From Plasmopara viticola (Eukaryota; Oomycota; Peronosporomycetes; Peronosporales; Peronosporaceae): DNA of 64,000 nucleotides. Below, one piece after another: positions 40,206 to 50,012 of the stretch. The stretch is from the NCBI GenBank assembly GCA_001695595.3, contig MBPM02000060.1:62001-126000 (forward strand). The letters run 5' to 3'. The first letter of the stretch is position 1. Every line of letters begins with the position of its first letter. The position numbers were made by a program, and so were the translations under genes. Below the pieces are notes generated by a model. That model had not been told where the DNA came from. It did not search any database and was given only the letters and a program-made list of their open reading frames with translations.

Positions 40206-43200
40206 ATGCTCTCTCGACGAGCTCCTCTCTCTATTTCGACACGATCTCCAAGCTCTAAATTTATTGGCAAGAGTGTTGAGAGTCCCAGTAATAACCAACA
40301 CCACAGCAATCATGCCACATCTCTAGAAAGTTCTGCGCAACTTGGACAGATTGATGCTAGACACTTACAAGTTGGTACTAAAGTGTGGGTAGCCGACTCT
40401 ACGGTTCTCTGGCGTATCGGAGAGGTGCAGTCTATTGGTGAAGACCGTAAGACAGCTCAAGTGTACCTCCCAGATGCGGCAGACGATCAAGTACAGACTT
40501 TAAGAATGGATCAACTCTTTACCTTTGATGCCTCACATATTGTGGACCACGCCGATGTGGCACTTATGAACAATATGCACGAAGCCCCGCTTCTTAATGT
40601 ATTGCGTCAACGTTTTGAACGGGATGAAATTTACACATTTACGGCGGATATTTTGTTGTCGATAAACCCGTACAAGTCGATACCTCTGTTATACGATGTG
40701 GTTGGCTTTATGACGAGTCGGGAGGCTGCAAAGACTACGGGAGATGGTGACAATAGTGCCCCACCCCACTTGTTTTCAATAGCTGATAAGGCCTATAGTA
40801 GTCTGAAGGGTGTAATTCCTGGAACAGGTTGTTCGCAATCGATTGTTATAAGTGGCGAAAGTGGCGCTGGCAAGACTGAGGCGTCCAAGTACATCATGAA
40901 GTACCTTGCCGCTGCTAGTAAACATGTTGGAAATGTTAGCACTGGCAAGACACTTGTTGGTATACATGAACAGATCGAAGAGTCTGTAGTCTTGTCCAAT
41001 CTGATTCTGGAATCATTTGGAAATGCGAAAACTTCCCGAAATGACAATTCGAGTCGTTTCGGCAAATATATTCAAATCCACTACAATAATGAAGGCCGCA
41101 TGGCAGGAGTGTCAATTCGCCACTTTTTATTGGAGAAAACACGGCTTGTTCGTCCTGAGGTCAACGAACGCAATTATCACATTTTTTACCAATTACTCGC
41201 CGGTATTGACCACATGCCCTCCACTTTAGATAAAACACGGCCACTTTTGCTACGAAACGATGTTTGGAATTACACGTTTCTCACACGCGGTGATTGCGTC
41301 GACATTGATGGAGTGGATGACGCGATCGAGTTTGAGCAACTTCTACATTGTCTCGAACAGCTGGGAATGGACTTTGCTAGCTTTCAGCGTCCAATGTTTG
41401 AGCTTCTAGCTGCCATTTTGCACCTTGGGAACGTTACATTTGAGGCCATGGCAACTTGTGACGACAATGAACAGACGCACATTGTGTTTCCTGAAAGTGA
41501 CCTTGGTGTCGATTTGCAACATGTTGCCATGTTGCTTGGTGTCGAAGCCACGGAATTTGCCAATAAGATGGTAACGCAAACGACCATTACCGGTCGTGGC
41601 AGTATTCTCGAGATTAAATTAACACCAGAACAGGCAAAAAATGCCATGGATGCTTTATGCAAATATCTGTATGGCGAATTGTTTCATTACGTAATCACAC
41701 GCATTAACGCTTTTGCCAAGCAACAACAACAGTCAATAGTTGCAACTACGAAAAACACAACAGCTACAAAAAGTGCCTCCTCCGCCCCTCCATTTATCGG
41801 GATTTTGGATATTTTTGGCTTTGAAGTCATGAAACGCAATAGTCTTGAACAACTGTGCATTAACTTTACGAATGAAACACTCCAGCAACAGTTTAACAAA
41901 CACGTTTTTGTACTGGAACAAGAGCGATATGCACGGGAAGGAATTGCTGTGTCTCCTATTGAATTTCAAGACAATCAACGTTGTTTGGATTTAATCCAAA
42001 AACCGCCCCTTGGATTATTGCCTCTACTAGAAGAGCAAATGTTATTGAAGCGCAAAACGACTGACAAACAATTGTTGACGATCTATCATGCCAATCACTT
42101 GGACAAACATGCAAATTACGCCAAACCACGTTTTGAGTGTGACGAATTTATCATTCGACACTATGCAGGTGACGTCACGTACGATATTTACGATTTCATT
42201 GCGAAAAATACCGATAATTTGCACGACGATTTGCTCGATCTGCTCCGTCAAAGTACGCATCCACTGTTGCAAGCCATGCTGCGTACTCCAACTGCCACTT
42301 CACTCAGTGGTGCCGCCACAAAACGAGGCCCGTCAACTCCAATGAGCACCGCACACAAACGGACACCAAGTGCCGCACTTACCGGTACCACAACGGTCTC
42401 TAGTCGATTCCGTACGCAACTCGGTGAATTAATGGATGTTCTCTGGCACACGACACCGAGCTATATCAAGTGTATCAAGCCGAATAATCTCAAGTTTCCA
42501 CGCGGTTTTAGCTGCGAACTTGTGCGTGACCAACTCGTGTATAGTGGTGTATTGGAAGTTGTACGCATTCGACAGGAAGGCTTTCCAATTCGCAAAGTTT
42601 TTAGTGTTTTTTATGAACTGTTTTGGCCACTGACCCTTGCAACTTTTTGTGTGGCAGAGACCCGCAACAATGTCATTCGAACGCGGGAAGCGTGTGAAAC
42701 GATTGCACGTGATTGGCTGAAAGAGAAAGACGGTACTTTTGATGACTCACCTGAGCTCGAAAAAGACGCAACACGGACGAGTTTTGCCATGGGAAAGAAT
42801 GAGATTTTTCTTCGTTATGGTCAAATTGAGCGGCTCGAAGGCTCAGTGGCTACTCTACGGTATGAAAAGTGTGTCATTTTACAAGCCAAATTAATTCGTG
42901 CGCGACTCGCGTTTAAAAAGTTTCATCAATTGCGTTCCGCAACTGTAAAATGGCAAGCCCTCTTGCGAATGCAACTGCAACGACGCAAGTATCTGCAACA
43001 ACGTTCCGCAAGCGTGCAAATTCAAGCGCAATTTCGTGCGTTTTACTTTTTCACGCGATTTGCCCGGCAAAAATGGGCAGCGCAAATCATGACGCGACGC
43101 AGTCGAACATTTATTCGGCAATGCCAACAGCTTCGCTTTGTGAAACAATCCCAAGCCGCGGTCAAAATCCAGCAGCATGTTCGTGGATTTTTGAGTCGCA

Positions 43201-45698
43201 CAGCTGCGGAACGAGCGCGTAAAGTGCGAGAACGGGCAACGTTGCTGTTGCAGTCGTGGGAACGCATGCGAAAATCCCGTCGCATGTTTATCATCCAACG
43301 AACTGCTGCCGTGCAAGTGCAAAGTATGCATCGATCGCGTGTGCAACGTCGGTATTTCTTACGCGTAAAATACGCGGCAATTTTACTTACGACGTTTGTG
43401 CGTCAAGTGATGCAAGTGCGTCGGTTCAAGCGATTAAAAGCGTGTATTGTCACGATGCAAGCACTGGTACGACGGTATGCGACCCGACAGCGGTTCAAAG
43501 CTTTGCAATTGACCACTGTGTGGCTCCAGAGTCTACGTCGCCAACGGATTGCGCAACGAACGATGGGTGCTCGCAAGCAAGCAGTGCTGTGCTTGCAACA
43601 TGGCATGGTCGGATGGATCGCTCGATGTCGCTTTCTCACGCTCAAGCAAAGTACGTGTCGAGTGCAGTATCACGTCACGACGTGGCTGCTGTATCGTCAT
43701 TTCCAACGTCTTCGAAGCGCGTCAAGGTGCCTTCAAAGGATGTGGCGCGTCTATTACCGACGTGTGACGTGGCAACTTGAGGTGGCACGCGTATTTGGGA
43801 GCGGGCTTGGAAGTGCTGGGCTTTCAGGGATCTCGTGGACGCAACATTCACGCATGGAGGACTCGGATCGTCGAATGGCCAAGTTGCGCCTTCAACCAGA
43901 TCTTTTCCTCGGCTTGCAACCTCGTGCCTTTGGCTACAATTCGCTCTTTCATCAAGCTGCTGCTTGTGGCGATTTATATGTGGTCAAATACATGCTCTCC
44001 CAGTGTTCAAATGACTGGTTGCTGACACTTAAAAACGGACGGGGCTTTACGGCGTTTCACGAAGCGTGTGCGTTCGGGCAACATGCCATGGTAAGATATC
44101 TTGCTTTGCAATATATTGCAATTGTTGAATTACCCGAGCAACTTAAGACGAAGACGCCAGAATTTAATGGCGATGTACTGGATGAGGAAGGAAACAACCC
44201 AGAACAGAGCGAGATTGAGCTCGAGCGAACGATTGTGTACAGTGGCTATCTCCGTAAGCGACGTGAGACTTCGCGCTGGATGCGACGATACGTTGTGCTT
44301 AGTGTACAATCCCAAACTCGCGATCGCCCACAACTCGATTATTATCCGAATGCCCGGAAATTTCCTCTTAGCGGCCCAAGTTCTCGTCAAATTGACTTGA
44401 CTACTGCCGTCCTTAAGACAAGTGTGGACTTACCATTCACGTTTGAGCTCCATTCTCCTCAATTGCTTGGTGGTCGCAATAAAGAAGGTCGACTGTACTT
44501 TGCAGCATCAAATGCTTTGGAAATACAGTGCTGGCTGGCACATTTGAGAAACATCATACCTAGTAGCATCGAGTCGAGAGTGTTTGCGATGCATCGATCT
44601 GCACATGGGAATCAACTTGAGTTTATCGACTTTGAAGCACGTCAGAAAGTATGCAATTTCCAAACTTTTTCTCACCGCCACGAATCGCCATTGCACTTGG
44701 TTGCTAGTTGCAGCAACCTTGTCATTCCTGCCGTAAGCAAAGACGAAAGTACTGATAATAACCAGAGTAGCTCCAGCGAGATTCAGCTCGACGTGCCGAT
44801 TCCAGACTTTGGTTCTACTTCAAAATCCAAATGTTTCGATGCTGAGCTCGAACTTGTCAAAACGACTCAATGGCTTATTGAGAATGGAGCGGATATCAAC
44901 GCACTCACAACTCGACACGAATCGCCACTGCAATTAGCGTTGCAAGCGGACCACTTGATTCTTGCAAAGTTATTGCTGGATCGTGGCGCCCTTGCGTCAA
45001 ACCTTTCCGATCCTCATTTGATGGTGGTCAAAAGTTTAAAAGCAGATTTGGCGAAAACAGCCATCACGAGCATTTCATCTGCCGTAACTTCCCACAATCC
45101 TTCCACGCCAAGGAATGGGCACGGATTTGTTGCAGCTGGAAACGCGTTTCTCAAACGACCTCGGCGTTTGGAAGAACTGCCGTTGCTCTTTTTAGTGAAA
45201 CAACCTGGCAAAGTTCTCAATAGTTCCTACGTTTCGTTGTTTGTTGAACGCATTGGACTGAATGGTGCGCCGTCTTTTGGCGCTCGACGCCCGCGCATTG
45301 TCGTGTCGGTCATGGATCGAGCCCAAAATCTCGTCGAAATGCGGCAACAAGTGTCCTTGCAACCTGTTGCGGCGTCGCATGCACTGTTATGGGGCTTTAC
45401 GTGGCACATGCAAACACCATTGGAGAATCTGCCCCACGGAGCGTGCGTGGTGATTGAATTAGCAACGACCGCTTCTTGTGCGTCGCCGACGTGTGAGGGT
45501 GTCCCCCCTCCTACCCTCGGAGCAAGTGTCCTAGTGCCCGAATGTTGGACGTATCTCCAAGTCGATCAGCGCACGGCCAATAGCGTCCCAGTTACGTCGG
45601 AAATGTATACGTACCCGGTTGATCTCTCCTCGCAAAGTATGCTCCATCGCGCCGACGCCTTCCTTGCAGGCGAAATGTTAATTTCTCAAGCACGTTAA
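40206..45698 (+). CDS. Unconventional myosin with IQ array, ankyrin repeats and PH domain
   Basis: Intronless, 1830 aa. An SH3-like N-terminal region (KVWVADSTVLWRIGEV) precedes the motor, which has P-loop GESGAGKTEA (about 217), switch I NDNSSRFGK (about 279) and switch II DIFGFE (about 534). The actin-binding part is VLWHTTPSYIKCIKPN (about 745), and the motor end (QLVYSGVLEVVRIRQEGFPIR) is typical. Residues about 890-1190 hold about 13 IQ-like segments (for example AVKIQQHVRGFLSR) for light chains or calmodulin. Two ankyrin-like repeats follow (1239-1300), then a PH domain (YSGYLRKRRE...WMRRYVVLS, about 1345-1452), more ankyrin repeats (ESPLHLVA, GADINAL, ESPLQLALQ, about 1492-1602) and a C2-like tail (about 1660-1756). 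All nucleotide-binding residues are kept, so it should be an active actin motor with a membrane-binding cargo region. The architecture resembles stramenopile-specific classes. Confidence 0.92.
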   Translation: MLSRRAPLSISTRSPSSKFIGKSVESPSNNQHHSNHATSLESSAQLGQIDARHLQVGTKVWVADSTVLWRIGEVQSIGEDRKTAQVYLPDAADDQVQTLRMDQLFTFDASHIVDHADVALMNNMHEAPLLNVLRQRFERDEIYTFTADILLSINPYKSIPLLYDVVGFMTSREAAKTTGDGDNSAPPHLFSIADKAYSSLKGVIPGTGCSQSIVISGESGAGKTEASKYIMKYLAAASKHVGNVSTGKTLVGIHEQIEESVVLSNLILESFGNAKTSRNDNSSRFGKYIQIHYNNEGRMAGVSIRHFLLEKTRLVRPEVNERNYHIFYQLLAGIDHMPSTLDKTRPLLLRNDVWNYTFLTRGDCVDIDGVDDAIEFEQLLHCLEQLGMDFASFQRPMFELLAAILHLGNVTFEAMATCDDNEQTHIVFPESDLGVDLQHVAMLLGVEATEFANKMVTQTTITGRGSILEIKLTPEQAKNAMDALCKYLYGELFHYVITRINAFAKQQQQSIVATTKNTTATKSASSAPPFIGILDIFGFEVMKRNSLEQLCINFTNETLQQQFNKHVFVLEQERYAREGIAVSPIEFQDNQRCLDLIQKPPLGLLPLLEEQMLLKRKTTDKQLLTIYHANHLDKHANYAKPRFECDEFIIRHYAGDVTYDIYDFIAKNTDNLHDDLLDLLRQSTHPLLQAMLRTPTATSLSGAATKRGPSTPMSTAHKRTPSAALTGTTTVSSRFRTQLGELMDVLWHTTPSYIKCIKPNNLKFPRGFSCELVRDQLVYSGVLEVVRIRQEGFPIRKVFSVFYELFWPLTLATFCVAETRNNVIRTREACETIARDWLKEKDGTFDDSPELEKDATRTSFAMGKNEIFLRYGQIERLEGSVATLRYEKCVILQAKLIRARLAFKKFHQLRSATVKWQALLRMQLQRRKYLQQRSASVQIQAQFRAFYFFTRFARQKWAAQIMTRRSRTFIRQCQQLRFVKQSQAAVKIQQHVRGFLSRTAAERARKVRERATLLLQSWERMRKSRRMFIIQRTAAVQVQSMHRSRVQRRYFLRVKYAAILLTTFVRQVMQVRRFKRLKACIVTMQALVRRYATRQRFKALQLTTVWLQSLRRQRIAQRTMGARKQAVLCLQHGMVGWIARCRFLTLKQSTCRVQYHVTTWLLYRHFQRLRSASRCLQRMWRVYYRRVTWQLEVARVFGSGLGSAGLSGISWTQHSRMEDSDRRMAKLRLQPDLFLGLQPRAFGYNSLFHQAAACGDLYVVKYMLSQCSNDWLLTLKNGRGFTAFHEACAFGQHAMVRYLALQYIAIVELPEQLKTKTPEFNGDVLDEEGNNPEQSEIELERTIVYSGYLRKRRETSRWMRRYVVLSVQSQTRDRPQLDYYPNARKFPLSGPSSRQIDLTTAVLKTSVDLPFTFELHSPQLLGGRNKEGRLYFAASNALEIQCWLAHLRNIIPSSIESRVFAMHRSAHGNQLEFIDFEARQKVCNFQTFSHRHESPLHLVASCSNLVIPAVSKDESTDNNQSSSSEIQLDVPIPDFGSTSKSKCFDAELELVKTTQWLIENGADINALTTRHESPLQLALQADHLILAKLLLDRGALASNLSDPHLMVVKSLKADLAKTAITSISSAVTSHNPSTPRNGHGFVAAGNAFLKRPRRLEELPLLFLVKQPGKVLNSSYVSLFVERIGLNGAPSFGARRPRIVVSVMDRAQNLVEMRQQVSLQPVAASHALLWGFTWHMQTPLENLPHGACVVIELATTASCASPTCEGVPPPTLGASVLVPECWTYLQVDQRTANSVPVTSEMYTYPVDLSSQSMLHRADAFLAGEMLISQAR

Positions 45699-45764
45699 AT
45701 GAACGTTTTAAAACGTTGCTTTAATTTTTATTTGTAAGGAAAAACATTCGGAAATGCAAATCTA

Positions 45765-46619
45765 TTAAAACGGGGAAAAGTAGAATGTATGTCCATGCGG
45801 ACACATGTACTGGCCGGCTTGGCTGCCTGGTGGCATCTGCACGCGTGTGTAGCACGTAGGACATTGTCGCATGACCGGTCGAGGTCCGGACGTCATGGGG
45901 CCTGGTCCCGCGCCATTGAAAGTTTGGCGAAGTCCTTGGGGAGTGCCCATACTTGGAGGCATACGCAGCTGGAAAAGGTGGCCATTTGGACACTGCAGCG
46001 TTCCACGCGCCGTGGTGTTCACCAGACATCGAATCTGGCACGTAGGACAATCCACTACGATGTTGCTTCTTGCTGCTGCTACTGACGCCGCCCGGGCGCG
46101 TTCTTGAGCGGTTGGCGTGTGCGCTAAAGACTGCCCACATCCATCGCAGAATTGTCCGCCAGACCCACGTTTGCCACAATTTGTACCTATTCGCAATTGC
46201 CACTGTAATCATAGCGCTCAGGGTCGATTGCAATACTATCAGTACTTACAGTATGGATGGGCCTTGACGAGGCCTTCAGTTTGTTCAGGCCATTGCGTCT
46301 GCGTCTTGCGGCAAATCGGACACTTGTCGGAATTAGCTTCGTCGTGATTGACGTTCTCCAGCAGGCAATTAAAGTGGAAACGGTGGCCACATTCGGCAGT
46401 GAAGAGAGCGCGCCCCAAGGCCAGTTCGTCCAGGCAGATGACGCACTCTTGTGCGTCTTCCAAAACTGCCAACGGAACGTTCTTGGTGGGACGGGTGGGA
46501 GGATTCGATGGAGGTGCAGCAGGTGCAGGACTCGGCGTACTGTTGCTGTAAGCAGCACGGTGAAACGGTCGCCTTCGCGTCTCTACGTCGCTCCATCGCC
46601 GCGCACGGACAGCGGCCAT
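45765..46619 (-). CDS. RING-H2 E3 ligase candidate with C-terminal zinc ribbons
   Basis: Two exons on the minus strand, 46619-46250 and 46186-45765, with a 63-nt intron, giving 263 aa. A Pro-rich disordered N-terminus precedes a RING-H2 finger at about 58-101 (CVICLDEL, CGHRFHFNC, CPICR), expected to bind an E2 and transfer ubiquitin. The splice creates a zinc ribbon (CTNCG...CDGC). The C-terminus holds two related modules (CPTCQIRC...CPNGH and CPTCYTRV...CPHGH), about 30 residues each, with four potential metal ligands. Acceptor choice matters: a nearer AG breaks the frame, whereas the one before GTACAAATTG restores it and completes the first CxxC. It converges with the myosin gene, 66 bp between the stops. 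Confidence 0.83.
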
Positions 46620-46884
46620 TTATGCTACTGACACTTTGCGTTGTATCGGAAAAAATAGAGAACAATTTCAGCTTGAGCTTCAATTTTTGTATTACGAAAC
46701 GAAGGCCGGTATTTTTGAAAAGTGTTTTCCTACCACATTACTGCATTAGCAGTTGTATCCTCCAACAAATTTGGCTAGAGGTTCATAACTGTACCTTCCG
46801 CTCCCGATAGCCACTCAAACAACAGGGCCGGTGGCGAAGAAGGATAGGCATACCACTCTTGACGACGAAATCTTGATCAGCTTG

Positions 46885-46920
46885 TTTGCAATGTTTGCAA
46901 TGTTTGCAATGTTTACAATG
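46885..46920 (+). repeat. Four tandem copies of a 9-bp repeat
   Basis: TTTGCAATG x4, the last with one change. It lies about 100 bp upstream of the start of the predicted myristoylated protein gene, within its likely 5' region. Confidence 0.9.
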
Positions 46921-47022
46921 CACCAAAAATAACCAAGGTGGTGTGGCGTACATATCGAACGCTTTCATCGAGTTGTTGCATACACCAACACGCCTCGTCG
47001 AGATCAGACCACTCTTAATAAT

Positions 47023-47597
47023 ATGGGTGGCAGCCTTTCCGTGTGCGGCCTTCGGGTCAGCGACAACGACCGTGACTTGCAACTAGTATGTGCCTTAATC
47101 TTCCGATAACTTTGTTTAAATCTATTAACCCTTTTTCGTTCGTTTACTTGTAGCACAGCCAGAGTAAAGACTTTGCACGAAATTACCAGCCAACGTCCAT
47201 GCGCGGGCGCTCCGTATCATCCACCACGGACTCGTCAGTGGCCTCCATCTTATCTAATTCAGAGCAACTTGTACCGGATGTTTACATGCCAAAGGACATC
47301 CAAGTGCTTTCCCAACGTCGACAGCGCCACGGCCATCATGCGTCGCGCTCGTCCCTTAATCACACTGGCATTCACTCGTCCAAGGGGTCGTCCAGAGTCG
47401 GCAACTTTTCTTTTAAAGGTCCAAACACTATACGCACTGTACGCAACAATCCAGCAGGCGACAGCCCGCCTAGCGCGAACAAGCAGTACAACTTTGGCAT
47501 CAAGACTGCGTCTTCTAGCTTTGGGTACAGCGACGACGAGACGACGGACCCTTTAGTCATTCCGAGTGGACGTATGGCAAGACTCGTAGTGCAATAA
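47023..47597 (+). CDS. Predicted N-myristoylated, mostly disordered protein
   Basis: Two exons, 47023-47085 and 47154-47597, with a 68-nt GT-AG intron and phase 0 join, giving 168 aa. The protein starts MGGSLSVCG, a good N-myristoylation signal (Gly2, Ser6) with a Cys at position 8 that could be palmitoylated, suggesting membrane attachment. The rest is rich in Ser, Asn, Arg and Gly with no known domain; it ends SFGYSDDETTDPLVIPSGRMARLVVQ. The first exon is supported by frame, splice sites and the coherent lipid signal. The second exon alone offers a later ATG at 47199 that would lose it. Function unknown. Confidence 0.7.
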
Positions 47598-47691
47598 GTG
47601 AAGGGGCAAGTAATAAGTAGAATCATTGTTTGTTATATGTCAGTAGTGTGGGAAGCGGCAAATATATATTTGCACTCATTGTGTACATTAG

Positions 47692-47962
47692 TCACTTTTC
47701 CAGGACACTCTTGCACTTCTTCACCTTTTGTCGACATTCGCGATAGGCTTTGCTCTCCTTGTCACACTCTTCACCGTCGCGGAGCCCACCGCTCTTTGCT
47801 GTTTTCTCCTCCACGCATCTATATTAAGTCACGTCTGAGCCCTGCCTCTGCTACCTTTGCACCATCATATCTCTTTTCAACAGGTAGTACTTACTTCATG
47901 TAGGTGTCCATCTCACTGGCGCAAGAGTTTAGCTCGACTGGCTTTGACGTTTCGGCGCCCAT
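47692..47962 (-). CDS. Small twin-CX9C (CHCH) protein
   Basis: Two exons on the minus strand, 47962-47895 and 47818-47692, with a 76-nt GT-AG intron, giving 64 aa. The sequence has CASEMDTYMKC and CDKESKAYREC, two perfect Cys-x9-Cys motifs (Cys14/24 and 41/51), plus Cys58. This is the hallmark of coiled-coil-helix proteins that are oxidised by Mia40 in the mitochondrial intermembrane space. Many act in respiratory-complex assembly, and which relative this is cannot be decided. The intron falls just before the second Cys, so neither exon is recognisable alone. Its start lies 78 bp from the divergent acetyltransferase gene. Confidence 0.8.
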
Positions 47963-48040
47963 GACGACCGTTTCTATTAAAAATTACTAAACAAAAATAA
48001 TGACGTAAGAAATGATAAACAGTCGGGATAAGGAACGAGC
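47963..48040. promoter_or_regulatory. Compact divergent promoter (CX9C gene / ATAT1)
   Basis: Only 78 bp separate the two start codons on opposite strands. It is AT-rich, and no known element was recognised. Confidence 0.45.
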
Positions 48041-48678
48041 ATGCAAATTAAAGTCGTGCGGGCGTCCGAGACGCTAACCTCCGACTCAGGTTTAGCCACG
48101 GCAATTGATTCGCTAGGCAAACAATCTGCTATCGTATGTTCACCTCATGACGATACAGTGTACGACGAGTGATAACCGCTACGATGCTACTTACTTCCCT
48201 ATGACGATCGTTAGGCCCAATCTCTCTCCCGTGAAATCACATCAGCCACATTGCTTGCGATGCCTCGGGCTAGAGACCAGCGACAAGTATTGTTCTTGGC
48301 TATTGAAGATGGCAAAGTCTTGGGTTTTCTAAAATCTGGGGTCAAGCACCTCTTCTACGTGGTAAGAACGAAGTCAAAGCTCTCAACTTTGGTTGGTCAT
48401 CGTTGTTACGATTAGTGTGACTATAGAACCGTAATGGCATGTATTCTGAATTCAATCCAATCTGCGTCCTGGATTTCTACGTGGAAGAAACGTGGCAGCG
48501 CCGTGGCGTAGGGTTGCAGCTCTTCCAGCACTTTCTCCAAGAAGAATGTGTCACGCCTGCTCAGCTGGCGTACGACCGGCCGTCGCCTAAACTCTTTGCA
48601 TTCTTGGAGAAACATACTGGACTGACTCAGTACTTTCCGCAACCCAATCGCTTTGTCATTTTTGATGCATATTTTTAA
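48041..48678 (+). CDS. Alpha-tubulin N-acetyltransferase
   Basis: Three exons, 48041-48133, 48215-48361 and 48427-48678 (introns 81 and 65 nt, all phase 0), giving 163 aa. It is the catalytic domain of the MEC-17/ATAT1 family, which acetylates Lys40 of alpha-tubulin in the microtubule lumen. Diagnostic segments are VLGFLKSGVKHLFYV, PICVLDFYVEETWQRRGVGLQLF (acetyl-CoA binding QRRGxG), LAYDRPSPKLFAFLEKH and PQPNRFVIF. The protein ends with the domain, without the long tail of animal enzymes. The family goes with cilia and flagella, so in an oomycete it suggests a zoospore-forming species (inference). It converges with the Tat-SF1 gene, 60 bp between stops. Confidence 0.9.
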
Positions 48679-48738
48679 TTTTGTCAGTTCAACAGGGACC
48701 TTACGTTTGCAGCCTTATCCTACCTCGTTTCGCTGACA

Positions 48739-49851
48739 TCACTCACCGAGAGCGGCAAGGAAAGCCTCGACCTTGGTATCTGCATCGCTTGGGTTCTCAG
48801 CTGTAGTTTGATCAAATTGCGCTTCAATTTGACGCCCAGCAAACCACCGTCCATTAACGACTTTCATACACGCAATAGCTGCATTCAGCTCGGTAAAACG
48901 CACGACCACCGACCCGTCCGACACAATGTGGACGTGCTCCACAGCTCCATGCTTGCTGCACTCTGATCGCATGTCTTCTTCCAACTCATCAAAGAATGTA
49001 GCATTGCTGTCTTCAATAGGATCCCAAGCGTGCTTGAGAATTACCGAGCGCGATGGCAAATCCAAATGTGTCGAGCCAGCTGCCGAAATCGCCGTTGGAT
49101 CAGCAGTCACTAAGGTCCGAGAAACTTCGGAAACACGTTCAGCTGCACCAGAATGTTCGTCCGTCGGCGTTTTACTTGAAAAAGTAGCTTCCATGGCCCT
49201 GACACACCACGTGTACACAGTATATGTAAACCACGCCTTTTCTTTTAAGCTCACGGCACTCACGTAATGACTACACCCGGCTTGACTTCAAAGTGATTGA
49301 GCTGTGTAGCAAGGTACGAGACGCGAATCAGCAAAATGCATAGCAAAACTCCACCCACTATACGTAGTGGTAAACCCGATCGGCTGATACGTCTGTAGCT
49401 TTACCCTGTCAACGGCCTTGAGCATCGTCGCGTGCGAATGGAAAGTCACCACTGCGTCGCCCTTGAGACCTCCCTTCTCATCCTTGTAAAACTTAATGCG
49501 CCGCACCTTGCCCAATTTATTGCACACACCCTCTGCACCACACTGTTAGCATTTCAATCACTGCTTTGTAGTGAACAAAGTGCGAACCGAGTTGTCGGCA
49601 CGACATGTACGTCGTGAGCCCCGTAATGTAAACGCTCTTGTTGCCCTTAGAACCTTTGGAACCTGGCGTCAATCGCTTATTATTGAAGCTATCAGCGGCT
49701 TGAGAAGCCTCGCGCTTGTCCTGTCTAACAATTCAATCAGTGCACTCAGAGCCAGGCACAGATGAAGCGAGTCAAGTCATGGTGCTTACTCTTGGATGTA
49801 CGCAAGGTTCTTTGCGCGGGCGCGCTCGAGGCGTTCTTGCTCGGCGTCCAT
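48739..49851 (-). CDS. Tat-SF1/CUS2-like splicing factor
   Basis: Five exons on the minus strand: 49851-49790, 49724-49588, 49532-49405, 49301-49264 and 49198-48739, giving 274 aa. Introns are 55-103 nt. Family role: U2 snRNP factor helping branch-site recognition in the nucleus. RRM1 is assembled across four exons (VYITGLTT..., VRRIKFYKDEKGGLKGDAVVTF, then LNHFEVKPGVVIT). RRM2 in the last exon has VILKHAWDP, ECSKHGAVEHVHI, SVVVRF and GRWFAGRQIEAQF, the Arg-Trp-Phe signature of a UHM that binds ULM peptides such as those in SF3B1. The third intron starts with GTAAAG, and skipping the second leaves a frameshift, so the exon joins rest on domain continuity. Confidence 0.85.
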
Positions 49852-49929
49852 GAGAAGTGTTAAGTTTAAGTTTTTTCTATAAATTTTAAGCTATTTGTCG
49901 TCAATTTTAAACACTACGGATAAGAAACA

Positions 49930-49986
49930 GGTCTGTGTTGGATTAGTCCCACTCAAAAAAAGGTCTGTGTTGAATTAATCCCACTC
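49930..49986 (+). repeat. 25-bp direct repeat between two genes
   Basis: Two copies (49930-49954 and 49962-49986), separated by an A run, share GGTCTGTGTTG and CCCACTC with two differences. They lie in the 3' flank of the phosphatase gene, upstream of the Tat-SF1-like start codon. Confidence 0.75.
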
Positions 49987-50012
49987 TGTGTTAAATGGCT
50001 TGTGTTAAATGA

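Noticed and set aside
42891..43780. Long shadow frames on both strands within the IQ region of the myosin
   Set aside because: The Arg/Gln-rich repetitive codons of the IQ array keep other frames open by chance. The myosin frame is uninterrupted and domain-bearing.
46783..47082. Minus-strand 99-codon frame with coding-like codon use
   Set aside because: It has no ATG start and a stop directly upstream. It is opposite the first exon of the plus-strand myristoylated protein gene, which explains its composition. Its HCK repeats come from the 9-bp tandem repeat.
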